From the NCBI GenBank assembly GCA_013407085.1, contig JACCGJ010026023.1, positions 1-64,000 on the forward strand: a stretch of DNA of 64,000 nucleotides, given 5' to 3'. This DNA comes from Atriophallophorus winterbourni (Eukaryota; Platyhelminthes; Trematoda; Plagiorchiida; Microphallidae). This document shows, in pieces, positions 43,870 to 57,300 of this stretch. How positions within the stretch are numbered: position 1 is the stretch's first letter; every line of letters begins with the position of its first letter. The notes below the pieces were generated by a model, which had not been told where the DNA came from, searched no databases, and worked only from the letters and a program-made list of their open reading frames with translations. Made by a program: the position numbers and the translations under genes.

Positions 43870-44950
43870 CTGGCGCGCAGCATGGCTCAGCAGTCTCAAA
43901 CCCATACCAAACGAGAGCAGAACGTGTGCCGATTCCGATAGCCCCGGCTTACGAAAGTGATCTGTCTAATTTACCCTATCATATACCTTTGAATTTTGTG
44001 TACCGAATTTGTACACTTTATGTTGGCCGACAAAAGTGCTGCTGCTGCTCAAATGGCCAGGATAGAACTCTTTCGACTACGTTCATCCCTCTCATGTAGA
44101 AAAGCTGAGGTTCTATTGCCCCTCCACAAGGCAATAGTAAAATCACACCTTGAAAGCTGTATTCTGGCTTGGAGGCCGTATTACCAGAAGGATACAGTGC
44201 AGCCAGAAAAGATACTAAGGCTACAACTCGTATGACCGAGGGCCGAGCATACACCAACTATGAAAATCGTCTATTAGCATTCCGAAACTTGTCGTTTAGG
44301 AGGAGGCAGCTTGGGATGGATCATAGAGAAACCTTCAAAAGTGTCAAAGTATTAGTCTGCCTCGAATTCGATGACTTCCTTACTTTCTCAATTTTTGCTA
44401 AGTAAATAGCACACCATTCTTGAATCCAGAACGCACTTCTCTAGCATTCTTGTAGAGTACGCGTGAAACTCACTTCCCTCAGAACTAGCCTCGGCAGCTT
44501 CAGTAAATGCGTTCGTACATGGGCTAGACAAACGGTGGCAGGTGCTTTTTCTGGAGCATTACCCATAAAATTAAATCCATCCCTATTTATTGCAATAAAC
44601 AACAAAAATATTGTGAAAATCTGTTTGAAACACAAAAGGATTTTCGGTTCCATTTTTCATTTTTGTCGAGATTAACTACTGTTAATCGTCTTTTCACTCG
44701 ATTAGGATGCAACATGCATTAACTCTCTTGGCTTTCGTGATGAGATTTCACCCATCCACCATTCACAGTTACACACGCCTGTGCACCCTACGAATCAATC
44801 CTGGTAGCGGCGTGTGTTTTCAAGCACACTTCCAAAAAATCTAGGAACTCGATTCGATATGGTCAAGTATCGCTTTGTGATACTGATACTCTCCTGTGCA
44901 AACTGAACTGAACTGAACTGAACTGAACTACTGATACTGATACTGAAGAA
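43870..44950 (+). pseudogene. CR1-like family C thumb, C-terminus and 3' tail
   Basis: The plus strand gives AQMARIELFRLRSSLSCRKA, HKAIVKSHLESCILAWRPYY, TRMTEGRAYTNYENRLLAFR and SFRRRQLGMDHRETFKSVKV, paralleling the minus-strand copy at 29163-29750. The 3' end at about 44870-44950 has gatactgatact, (AACTG)n and ctgatactgatactg. It lies some 300 bp upstream of the pseudophosphatase start codon and may therefore be part of its promoter region. Confidence 0.65.
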
Positions 44951-45247
44951 GAAATGCTGAACTGCCTGAACGGCTTGATAAAATATAATTTTTTCACCTT
45001 TCTGTACTTTAGCGAACAATAATGAACAAAAATGACACGTCGATCTCAATAGAGACACCAACATGAAAAAATTCTCATTCGCACTTATTTCCACCGTACA
45101 CCAATTTTCTTCTTTTTGGAATGTACTAAAATCTCTATAATATAACCTTGAATACTCTGGCAAATAATTAAAAAATTATTCAGGAAAACAAAATAAGCAA
45201 ACAAATATTAAGGTTACTTTAGAAAATTTACCGTCTTCAATTCTGAA

Positions 45248-45364
45248 ATGGGAGCAGAATACACTAAACTGTTAACATACGTAGATGCTGGTCCGGAAGC
45301 TCCTGAAAGTGATTTAAAGAAAAAGTATGTAAAGATACTTACCTCGGGAAAGCTACCAGAAAAA
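45248..45364 (+). CDS. pseudophosphatase exon 1
   Basis: 39 codons beginning MGAEYTKLLTYVDAGPEAPE. Met-Gly at the start recalls the N-terminal Gly of DUSP22/15, which is myristoylated, though this N-terminus is not a clear consensus. The donor AAA|GTATGT leaves phase 0. The exon is too short for an ordinary ORF scan. Confidence 0.6.
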
Positions 45365-48300
45365 GTATGTTCATTATTAAAATACATTTAACAGCCAAAC
45401 CTGACATGGAAATCCCTGCCTCTAAATGTAACTGATATTAACACAACAACCAAAAATTTAAAGGAGGGTGCGAACTTTATACATGCAGCAAGAGTTGCAA
45501 AACAGAACATATTAGTATGCATGTAAGTAATTTTTAAATTGTGTAAACTTGAAATACATGAATCATGCAAACATAAATTTGAATTCTGAATTTATTTACT
45601 TACTTTTGTTAAAATTCTACCGAATGATACTCGTATTCTCAAAAAAAGATTTCAAGATAATTCAATTCCCAGAAGGAATTTTTGGAAGGCAGACGCGGGT
45701 ATGTTACGGGATGTTGCTTCATCTTTCGATTGGTCTTCCGATCAATCAGCTTATGTTGAAGATTGTTGGCTGATGATCCGTAATAATATTTTGACAATTG
45801 TTGAGGTGGCTGTTCCGTTGTCCACACGTCGTCGTAAGGCGAGAGGTCCCTCATGGTTTGGCAAGGAGCTACGGAAACTTTTGCGGGAACGTCAAGAGCT
45901 CTGGTTGATATTCGTGAGCCGGAAAAACGCCACTGACTATCACAATTATTGGCAAGCTAGAAACCTTTGCACGGCATCAAAAACGTATGTTATACGAGCA
46001 GCAAATGGATGACGAGTGTACTTGTGCACCAAAACGGCCATTTGCAAACATTTGCCGCCGCACAAAGGCGTCGCCATATATTCCTATTTTGATAGATGCT
46101 AATGGGGTAGACATTACTTAGGATGGTTTGAAAGCCGAAGCCATGGCTAAGCAATATGCCTCCGTGTACTGTCTGGAAGACAGTGATCCCCCTTCTGTCT
46201 CTAATAACAGTGAGGTCTGTCTGATGTTGATGTAGATGTAGAGACTGTTAGACTCCTGTTGAAACAGTTAGACACAAAATTCGCGCCAGGACTAGACGGT
46301 ATTTATCCGTTAGTTTTATGAGCATTATCAGAAGTGTTGTGCGTTCCGCTGGTTAGTTTGTTCAAAAAATCTGTAACATTAGGGGTCCAGCCACAAGAAT
46401 GAAAACAGGGTATTATTAAACTTATGCTAGAGAGTGGGGACTCTATAAGTCCCGCTAATTACAGGCTGGTCACATTGACTTCTGTGATCGGTAAAATTTT
46501 CGAGAAGCTGATCACAAGGAAAATAGAGCACTTTCTTTTTGAGTGTGTGCGTTGGTGTCCACAACAACATGGATTCACCAAAAATCGCTCATGCGTAAGT
46601 AATATGCTCCTGGCGCGAGAAAGTTAGTGTGCTTTGACTGATTCTGGTCAAGCGGTCGATGTCATTTTTATCGACTTCAGTAAGGCGTTCGGTCGCGTGC
46701 CCCACCGCCGATTGCTTGTCAAGCTGGAGGGTTTTGGTATTCAAAGTTGTCTACTTAAGTGGATCGAGGCATTCCTCTCAGGGCGGTAAAACCGTACAAA
46801 AGTGAATGGAGTTTGTCTTCAGAGATGATATCAGGCTCTGGAGTGCCGCAGGGATCTGTCCTTGGCCCATTGTTATTCAAAATGTTCGTGAATGATATTC
46901 CAAACGCGGTAGCGATTGATTGTCTTTTATTCGCGGATGATCTGGAACTGTGGGCCTCTGTTAGTTCCTGCGATGGCCACAAACAACTGCAACAAGCAGT
47001 TGATGACTTAGTTAGCTGGACACATCGCTGGTCACTGCTCATAGATGAGGACGAAACAGTGGTCATGCGCATGTACTTCGATGACACTGGTGGTGAATAA
47101 TTTATTGGAGGTAAGCCTATTAGCGCGGTGACGGTCGAAAAAAACTTAGGTATTCGGGTTATGGATTCCTTGAAGTCGAAGTTTGGCACTTGTCGGAGAA
47201 TAGGCAGCGCTATCAGGATGCTCTGGGCGATTCGGCGTTCATTTAAGTCCATTACCACGCAAATGTTCCAGACACTTTTCTCTGCGTACATTCGTCCTCT
47301 GTTGGAATATGAGCTACCTGTTGCATTTCCTCAGTCTAAAGGCGAATGCGACTCCTCGAAGAAGGTACAAAGGAGGGGCACTAAGATGGTTTGTGGAATG
47401 CGCCAAGTCGCATACAAGGATAGGAGGAGCTTACTGAAACTCTACCCCCTAGAACTTCGAAGGGAAAGATTCGATTTGCTCCTGACACGCCGTACTCTTC
47501 TCGGTCAATAAGGTGACGAGTTTCTCCAGTACTTCCGATCAGTAGGTGAGTCGAAGACTCGGGGACATCACCTTAAGTTTCAGAAGCCTAAAAGACTGAA
47601 ACTGAATAATGCGAGAAAGCTATCCACGCGGGTAGTGGGCACTTGGAACTCTCTACCGAAAGGGCTCTTGTCTCTACCATCTGAACAGCTATTGAAAAGC
47701 GCGTAAGATCCGCATTCGTTGAGACGGATGGACTTGATCCCCGGAGTGATATAGTGGTGTTCCTCTACTCTAAGGGCTTGCCTTGTCAGCAAAAGTCACC
47801 CATGTCTATTACTGTGATGAAGCTAAACTGGATTTTATCCCTTCTGTTTTCGATTCAGAAGAAGGAGGAGAAGAAATCAACAAACATTTTTATCCTGAGG
47901 TCAAAACATAAAATAATGTAAAATTAATTTTTATGTAAAAAACAATTTATAATATACAATTAGATACATGTAATCAAAGAATTAGGTTTTTCAGGCTAAA
48001 TTGCATTTATTTTGGCATCTTTCAAATGATTTATCTATAGCAGATAATTTGATAGTTGTGATGGTGGTGACATTAAGAAGTATTGGATTGAAATGCCTTC
48101 CATGTAGCTCGGTCCATATTCAACTAATAGTCAATATTGTATTGTGGAAAAAAACGCTACAAGCGTAATAGAATTACCACAAGATAGTTAAAACATTGGG
48201 TCTGAAAATTTTTTAACACTTCAACAACGATGGTAGAATAGAAACGCAACTCACTTCGGTTAAAAGGATAAACGCTGTGCATAGAGAGACAGATAAAGTG

Positions 48301-51300
48301 CGGTACTACAAAGATTATAATCGCGATAAGAGCATAATTAAAATTTGCCTATCGGTGATAAAAATGGATGTGATGCGTTCCTTAAAATTTTAATTCATTG
48401 AGCATAAATCACTAAAGGATACAACGCGTTCGAAGCTCGAAAAATTTGGATTGCAAACGAGTGTCTGTGGCAGTTTAATCTACTGTGTTGATGGGCTAAA
48501 TTCAGGCGATGAACACGATTTTCCAAGTGTGGGCCATTTTCAGTTTACTCATGCATGGGGGTGTTTCTTAGTTCAGTATCCGGTACGCAAGAGTGGATCG
48601 GTTCAGGTTGCGAACGGTAAGTTGTAATACGTTCCTCTTAGCTGATGAGGCCAAGCACATTGACAAATATTGTAGAACATCTCCGTGGCAGTTTTAAAGC
48701 TTGCAGGTCACGTTTTAACCGTGGTTTTAAAACGGAGACAGTATTCTTTAAGGTTAGTCCGATGTACGTCTGAAGACAAAACAGAAGAGTCGTGGATTGA
48801 TTGTTAAAATGCACGCTTTACGAGATCAAAGTTTTTATTTTCCATGTTTGAAACTCTACTACACTCAGCAGAACAGCGGGCATCTTTTCACCAAAAATAT
48901 AACTAGGGTCACTAGGAAAACTGATATGTAATGCATGGCATTGATCAGTGTTGAATGGTAATCAGATGATTGTAGACTCTGCATGTAATGAATCCAGGTT
49001 CCTTGTATCGCTGGGGGAGTTGATGACTCGTCAGATCTTGACAGCATCGGCAAATAAGAAAAATCGCATTTTGACATAATCTCGAATGTCGTTGATAGAG
49101 ATCAAGAATAAAGGCAGGCCAAAATTGGACTTCTAATGTACTCCACACTGCGTTAGGAAGGACTCGGAAAAGGCTCTGTATAGCACGCACACGGAGCGTT
49201 CTGGAACGCATCAATGCAGCTCGTAGGCAGAGTTTCGGTTCGTGTAAAATAAGAATACAAATGTTCTGAGTTTATAAGTGAATATTTAGGTATGTAAATA
49301 CAAAATTGTTACCTCACATTCTAATCAATACAACAAACCTAATACTTGTTGTGATTTAAACAAGACGTTTAATGTTATTTAAATCACATAAGTGACGATT
49401 TTATTAAATGCACTAACGCTATTGTTCTCTCAAGCGTAATATTTGAGAATGTTGATAGATGCATCAAAAATTAAAATATGCACATTCCTAATTCCCCGGA
49501 AAGATAATAATTTTGCATAACAAATATTGCCGGATTCCTAAACTGCGTTTTTTAGCATGGCTTATTGTCGGTTACTCGAAAAAGAATCATTCTTTCTATG
49601 AATTAAGCAAAGTTTTTTCTCATATATGATGAATCTCTTTCAATGTGTTTCCATGAATTGATTCCAATTACATTAGAGAATTTAGTGCTTTTTAATGAGT
49701 TTATTAAATGAGGTTTAATTTCGTAACTTCCAAGAAATTTTATATCAACTGTGAATTAAATGTCAAAGCATAAAAAATGCTTTTAGTAAAAGTCATATAC
49801 ATATATATGTTGATTCGTTCTTAGTTAACCCTTTCATGCCTGACTTATTTTCCTACCCGAAATAAAATATTTTTTCTTCGGAAACGAGTTGCCCAGGGGT
49901 GAAATAACACAAATAATATAAAAAGTTTGTGATATTCACATAATTGAGAAAATAACAAAATGTAACCAATTGGTTACATCCGGCATAAATCATCACTGTA
50001 CGATTTTGGTGACTTCTGCCGGATGTAACATAAAGGTTACATCTATTTAATCGCAACGGATTTCGAAGATTTTCTGATTTATTCCAATTGTTTTTCACAT
50101 AATGTCTTTGTAGGCATGACTAAGTTTATACTGGAACAAAATTTATAATAACTGAGACTTTCACACGATTTTTATTCGGCTCACAAAACTGCGAATTGTG
50201 AGGATACGTTCGAAACCCGTACCAGCACATACTTTCTCTTTCACTGTGGACAAGTCAATGATGATTGCGAACGAAGAAGAAAACCACCCTGCAGTTGAAA
50301 AAATTCTGTATGCCGCTGTGCAAAATAATTCGGAAAATTCAGTTAGAATAAGCTTAAAATGACTTGCGAATTTCATGTAACCAAAAGGTTACATCCGTCC
50401 TGAAAGGGTTAAGTTAAAGTTTCGGTAATATATCCAAATTAATTGGACACCAATATTTGACGCATCTATTTTCTCTTACTTATATAACCTAAATATTATA
50501 CTGTTCTTTTATCATTATCATTATTTTTTCTAATTGTGTTATCGACAAATGTTGCTAAAATAAATCAAACATGATACGTGGAATGTTTATTATATCTGGA
50601 TTTGATTAATTATTTTATTTATATAAAACTGCGAAAATTCCTAAAATTTCAGTGTTACTCTTTTGTTGCAGACGAATGTTTGAAAAGACTTATTTACTGA
50701 ATTTTCTTACAAGTCAAAATCTTTAATACACGTGTTTAACTCCAGATTTGTTTGAAAAGCGGTTGAATCCTATTCTGTCAGGGAGAAGCATTTGATTGTT
50801 AACAATACCCATGCATAAAAGTTCGAGGAATTCAGCACTGAGCACAAGACATTATCTGGTAAAGCGGCAATTACATTGGATTATTGATTGGACAATTTGA
50901 CTTTGTCTATCTTTATGGTGATTTACCTCAAAAAGTTATTTAGTTGGATTTAATCTGTTTTAAACCGAGTACCACTTATATTCTAAACATATGACAGCAG
51001 TAGTTGAACACTAGGTAAATTTGCTTCATTTTATCATCTCATTAACTTCAATTTCTCGTGTTCAGAAAACTTAAACCAAACAGCGATCATGCAAGCTCAA
51101 TTTTCAACTATTTCTGTAAGAGCTGCATTAGAAATAAGAGAAGAATGACGATTCATTCCGAATGTTTGACTTTTCGTTTTCAAATCAGCACTATTAAACT
51201 GTTCTATTTTTTATATTGTTTTAAATTAAAAACTTAAAAAACTCCAGAAAATTAAACATCGACAGTTTTGCTATTATGGGTTGCATCCTCGTATACTCAT

Positions 51301-54300
51301 CTTCTTCAAATATCAAAATATTCTGCTTTTCATATCTTTTCAGTTCTGAAGAAGATCCAGATAGCATTGCCTTTGCAACCGCATATTTCATGATTCTAAG
51401 TGGACTTCCTCTAAAAGAGTCAGATGAAGCTATCGCGAGCGTCGTGAAATTAAAACAAGATAAAAAATTCCACGTGAGTTTTTGGCCTCGTACTTCAACC
51501 GAATTTGCATATTTAGTCAAATCTGGTTCAAATAGCAGGGCTGTCGGCTGGTGAAATTGTCTCTAAGTGGTATGATTTGCTCCACACAATGAGCGAAAAG
51601 CTTTCAACTTTCAATACATAGATTTTTACTCATTCCGCAAATTTCGAATTTTATTTTGACAACCATTCCAACTGAGCACAACGGTTGTTCAACAATGGTT
51701 AAGTTGCATGTGCACTACATATGCAATAGAATTTGGATCAAATTTCAACCATTTCATTAAAATAATGAGCTTTAAATTTATTGTGTTCGCACATCTCTTC
51801 AGCAATGGATTTCTAGCTTATATCCGCCGTCATTAGAAGTCAATAAAGCCAGTTTTTAAGAAGCTTCTAGACAATAAGAAAGTGATAAACGAAGTGATAC
51901 ATTGAAACCTCTATAAAATTGTAGTTGTATAACAAGCATCGAGTTTCAAATACACAATTACTTTGTGTTTGTTCTGGCATTCTCATGTTTCTAACTGAAT
52001 CAAAAATCACATATTCCCCTAAATGTATGCTGACTTTACCATAAGGACTTCCGTGCACAATGAATCTTATATGCGACATTTTTATTGAATTTTTAAGGTT
52101 TCTTTAAATGATGTAATCGTGGTCTAACGATAAACACTTTTTTATACTCGCACCTTCTACTATGTTATAGATTGTATCGTATTAATATCGTTTGGTTTTG
52201 AGATTGCTACTTCAAAAAAAACAGTTTTAGTTCGAGGTGATTAGCAAACATGCCTCCAAACTTTTTGGATTAATCCGATAACTTATTTTCATTTTTAAGA
52301 AGAAATAACTGAATTGATTTCTTTAAACTTCATACGAGTTTTAAACCAAGCGATCAACGTTTAGGTAGCATAAAGTAATTCAAAGTAATTCAAAGTTTTA
52401 ATGGTCCAAAAAGCAAATACTTTACAGTAACCACAGAATAAAAATATAAGGAATTCATAAAAAACAACACAAATGTCTTATACATATGGAAAGTCAGCAC
52501 GTGTATTCAGGTGCAAGGTTGGGTTTGGTCAACATATACTTGTCAAGTTCAGCCTTGAACATGTTCAGGCTTGTTGCGCAAATGATATGTGGGGGCAGGG
52601 AGTTCCATAGAAAACAAACTCTGACAGCAAAGAAAAACCTTCGACAATTTGATCTGGAGTGTGGAATAATTAACTTGTAGCCATGCGATCTGCTACCACG
52701 TGCTTCTTGCCGATGAAACAGGTGTTCAAGTGGGTGATCCACTGTATGCAGAATGTTGAAAAGCAGGATCAAATCACCCCTGAGACGACGGTCAAAGAGG
52801 TCCAAGAGGTTTAGCGTTGCAATCCGCTCCTCGTATGGCCTGTTGTATAGACCGGTCACCAGTTTTGTAGCGCGGTGGTATACGCGTTGTAACCATGGGG
52901 ACCATGCTTGAACAGCATACTCCTTTGTTGGTCTGATATAGGTGTTAATTATACATGGGGAATGTGTATTGTGCATCAACATTCGTTTTACTACCCACTA
53001 AACAATATGCAAGTAACTTTCTCAAAAAATCAATAATCTAGGAACGCTGCCCTCAATCAACCTGATAGGATGAATAAATTTAGTTCCATTTGCTCAAGTT
53101 CTAGTCACATTTCCAAACACACTTCCAATAAAGCAATCTTTTCATTTTTGTCAATCAATCGTTGTCGACACTAGTTGTTAGCGTTGCTGGTAATATGTTT
53201 GGCAGCTCTTCGAATGACTGAACAATCTGATTCACGAGTGATAGTCAGTGCACGGCTGATAGACGGCTTTTGCACGCCGGGGGCGTAATCTGCGTTCAGC
53301 AGTCAAGAGCTGTATCTGTTATTCCCCATCTTTGACATAACGCTTTCTACAATGCCTTCAAAGTGAGCGGTCGAGAGTCGTTGTTGTTCGCAATTGTATT
53401 CGAACCGCAAGTGTAGTCTGCCCTACGATCGACTTCCTAATTTGAATTTACCAGGAAGTAGAACATTAGGAATACGACCGTTTACATTATGTACATATGT
53501 TGCAGCCAGCGTAGGCGACCCTGTCGTAATACGGTGAACATGCTCTATAGATAAGCTTTATAAAGCACTTCAGCTTTCGATTTAAGGCAGATGCTTCGTT
53601 GATGGATAGCATTGAGCTTCAGTTTGTGTCTTGCGTGGATTGTCCAGGTTTCATTTCCATACAGTAATGCATTTAATATGCACGCGCTGTATATCATCTT
53701 TGTGTTTACAGTCGGTTTGCGGTTGGACTATACACGAGAATGCAAACTTGGTTACCCGCAATTTTTAAAAATCGATGTATTGATCGAATGCGTTTTTTAA
53801 AGTAATTCATGACAAATGTATACTGTCGATTCGTCAGAAACTATTGTCCCTCTCACCCTGATGTCTGGAAAGCTTTGACAAGCTTCTCAAACTGTTGTAA
53901 ACACAGGTTATGTGAACAAAAACTATGCTGGCCGGTTTGCAAACCATCTGAAATCTAGAAACCTAGAATGTGTCATCAAAAGGCAAAAACTGTTCACAGA
54001 GTGGTTTAAAGTGTAAGTGAAGAATATAATTACATCAGATCAATCGGTACCACAACGCGTTTTCTGTTTTAAAGTCCAATACGTTGTTGCACAGGGTTTT
54101 TGTTTGTTTGTTTGTGCGACTATCTCCTCTTAAAGGATGAGTCGGCTTCAGTGAAGATTCTTGGGAATTTGGGTACAAAGAAGCGTCCCCAGCACCACTT
54201 GGCGTTTGGTCGAGTCAGCTTCTCTAGCCTTTGCTCAACCAAGTGCCACCTGCAAGGCAGCAAAGAGTTGACAGAAAGAGGTGGTGTGCACCAACTAACC

Positions 54301-57300
54301 GTTCCAGGTTTTTCTTCAGGGTTTTCTCCCGGAGCCTTTCCCGCGATCAGGGAGCTCTATCTGCCTGAAGAAAACTGGTTTTCAGGCGCCAGTCACTCGC
54401 CCCTTTTCCTGTTGTTAGGAGCAGTTCCGCCAGGCTTGGGGAGCCATTCGTGCAGGCCAGAAGCTGGACTTGGTTGTCAGAGTCTATTTGAGACGCGCGC
54501 CATATGGGAGCATTTTATAAACAGTGAGAGCTTATCCCCACTGCCACCCCGGCTATGACAACCTTTGATACCAAAAGTCATGCTCCCGAAGAGGTACAAC
54601 CGTGTCACTTCTCCCTTCGTTTCGCGTTCACGTGACAATTGTGTCCAAGTCATTCTTTCTAACGTTACTTTCGTTAGATTTCTTCAGTTGACTTAGATCG
54701 ATTGTGTGGATCACTCATTCAAAGTTTGGCTGTGCCAATCTGATCAACAGTGGAATTTAAGTATACCTTTGCTTACCACTACGCCACTATGCTAGGACTC
54801 CTTGAAACTAATTTGACTATCTACACCTGATGACGGCAAACAGCCAGAAAGCGGTTATGATGTGTAAGTCCAGGGGATATGAGCACCCGAAACCTATACT
54901 CTTTTGCACATATTTCATACCTTTCTTTGAAAATCACCTCAATAAATCGATTAGTATCTTCGAGAATTTCATGGATTGTTCTCGAAAATTAATTACAACG
55001 CGTTTGCATATTCTCCTCGCTTTGACTCAAACAAATTCCGACTAACTCACCAATATTTTATGCTGTCAAATGTGGTTTGAAACACATTTGCGGTGAACAT
55101 TTTTGATTCATTCAACCTGGTTCTGCCAAAATCTGACAACACGGAAAATTCTTTCCAACTCCAAGACCACCAATCTATTCTGTCGACTTCGAAGCATAAC
55201 TCATAGTTCAGCGATGCATAAAATGTCTGGTTTTGTCTCTGTGTGTGAGCGCGCATTTGTTTTGTCAAACATGTGATGAGTTGGCATCAAGCTCGAAGCA
55301 CATGTGCATCGATTGCAAGTTGTTTGAGTTTTGCGCGCGCGCGCTCGGAATGTGTTCTTGTTTGAATTAACCCTGCTCAAAATGGAACGCGTTCAGTCAC
55401 CGAATAGCAAAGTGTGTTGAATGAGTGCACATCAATCTTGCGCATGCTCAACCGACGATCTTTAATTGCGTAATGAGTGTCTTGTCAAATTTCACATTCT
55501 AGGTTAATTTACAGAAGATTATTAATGCCTAGTTTATGGAACATAAAGTTAGTCATAATAACTTAGGAGAACTCTTGTTGGGATAAAGATTAAACTTCAT
55601 CTGTTTGATTTATCGGAAAACGATTGAAGAAGAAAACAGGTACGCATTCCCAAAGTAATGTGTTGCTCACATTCCCCGAAATTACACTCCACTACTGGTT
55701 TCTGGCTGTTTGCCGTCATCAGGTGGAGATAGTAAGATTAGGTTCAGTGAGCCTTGAAACAGTGGATGAATGGTAAACAAGATTATACTTGAATGCCACT
55801 GTTGCGTAGGGTTCGTACAATGAACCACGATGTTCAAACACAGAATCACAAAGTGATTCTTGGTTAAGCACTCAAGGCGCTTGTGGATAACCAAAGTAAT
55901 GTGTTGCCCACATCCCCCAAAATTACACTCCACTACTGGTTTCTGGCTATTTGCCGTCATTAGGTGGAGACAGTAAGATTAGGTTCAGTGAGCCTTGAAA
56001 CAGTGGATGAATGGTAAACAAGATTATACTTGAATGCCACTGTTGCGTAGGGTTCGTACAACGAACCACGATGTTCAAACACAGAATCACAAAGTGATTC
56101 TTGACTAAGCACTCAAGGCGCTTGTGGATAACCAAAGTAATGTGTTGCTCACATCCCCCGAAATTACACTCCACTACCGGTACGCATTCCCATTTTGGAA
56201 ATTGCATGTCGTGAGTTTAGCATTGACGTTCATTTTAACCAAAACATTACATTTGGAGTGCATGTTTGTAATGTTGAACTGAGTTGGTATTCCCTACAGC
56301 ATAATATCATATGCATGAAACAAAAAATATGAAAATTCACTTCATTCAAACAAGAAACACATTTAGGCGTGCAAATGTACCAAGCTATTCTTGCGAGCAC
56401 ATTTTCGCAAGATCGTAAACACAAATACACGTTTTGATACACGTGTTGTGCCAGGTCTATTAATGTCAGCATGCAGTGAGGAAGTCTTTCTTTATGTTCG
56501 TGAGCACTGGTCAGTACCATGTCCTTCGAAATATTTATAAAGCTTATCACAAGAATACAAAATAGCAGAGTTGGATTCGAGTTTCGCGTTTATTTGAATT
56601 CATTATTCGTGTATATTTTCTGCCTTGGGTGAGTTCATTAACTAACTACCTTCACCACAGTAGTACCACACCGTTTGACCAAACGAAATTAGGCATTCAT
56701 GAATCTTTCTCCAGACTGCCACAGCAGTCTTGATAGAGACATCAACATAACCTGCGATCGCTCAACCGAGCTCATTTACGTGCCAGGTCTTTCCATCATC
56801 TAAAGTGCAAGCTAACATCAATTGAATCTGAAGAGCACTGTAGTTTTACCGAGCAACAGGTTATCCGTTTTTATGTTAGAGATTACTCATGAGTACCACG
56901 TCTTTTGAAATACTCACTATTTGTAGTAATGATTTTTCTTCACATTCAACTGCTCTTTAAGCGTCATTCATAAAGTTATCGCTTAATGCCTGTGAAATCA
57001 ATGCAAATTATCGCCCGTAGACATTTTTGGTTTAGGGAATTTATTTTAGAGCAATCCCACTTTTTAACTCAATCTTTTCTTGTTTAATCACTAAGTCGTT
57101 CCGAAATAACACACTTATTGCTGAAAAATAAAGCGCTCTTGCGCCGTCTTTTTCGTAATAGTCGGAAGAATACCAATTTGAACGAAATTTAAAATGTATC
57201 ATTATTTTATCTTTTTCGTACACATTTATCACACGACTATCCTGGGAATAAATCTTGATCACTTGGACCACTAAACATAGTTTAAAAAGTGACCCGCAAT

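Larger units (their letters stand above)
55639..56192 (-). mobile_element. 241-bp hammerhead tandem array inserted between 14-bp direct repeats
   Basis: attacactccacta starts at 55681, 55922 and 56163, a period of exactly 241 bp. The array (55653-56178) is bounded by GGTACGCATTCCCA at 55639-55652 and 56179-56192, a perfect 14-bp direct repeat that looks like a target-site duplication. On the minus strand the insertion begins GGTAGTGGAG, four bases before the predicted hammerhead cleavage point, and runs through two units plus 40 nt. It lies in the last intron of the pseudophosphatase gene, antisense to it. Confidence 0.75.
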
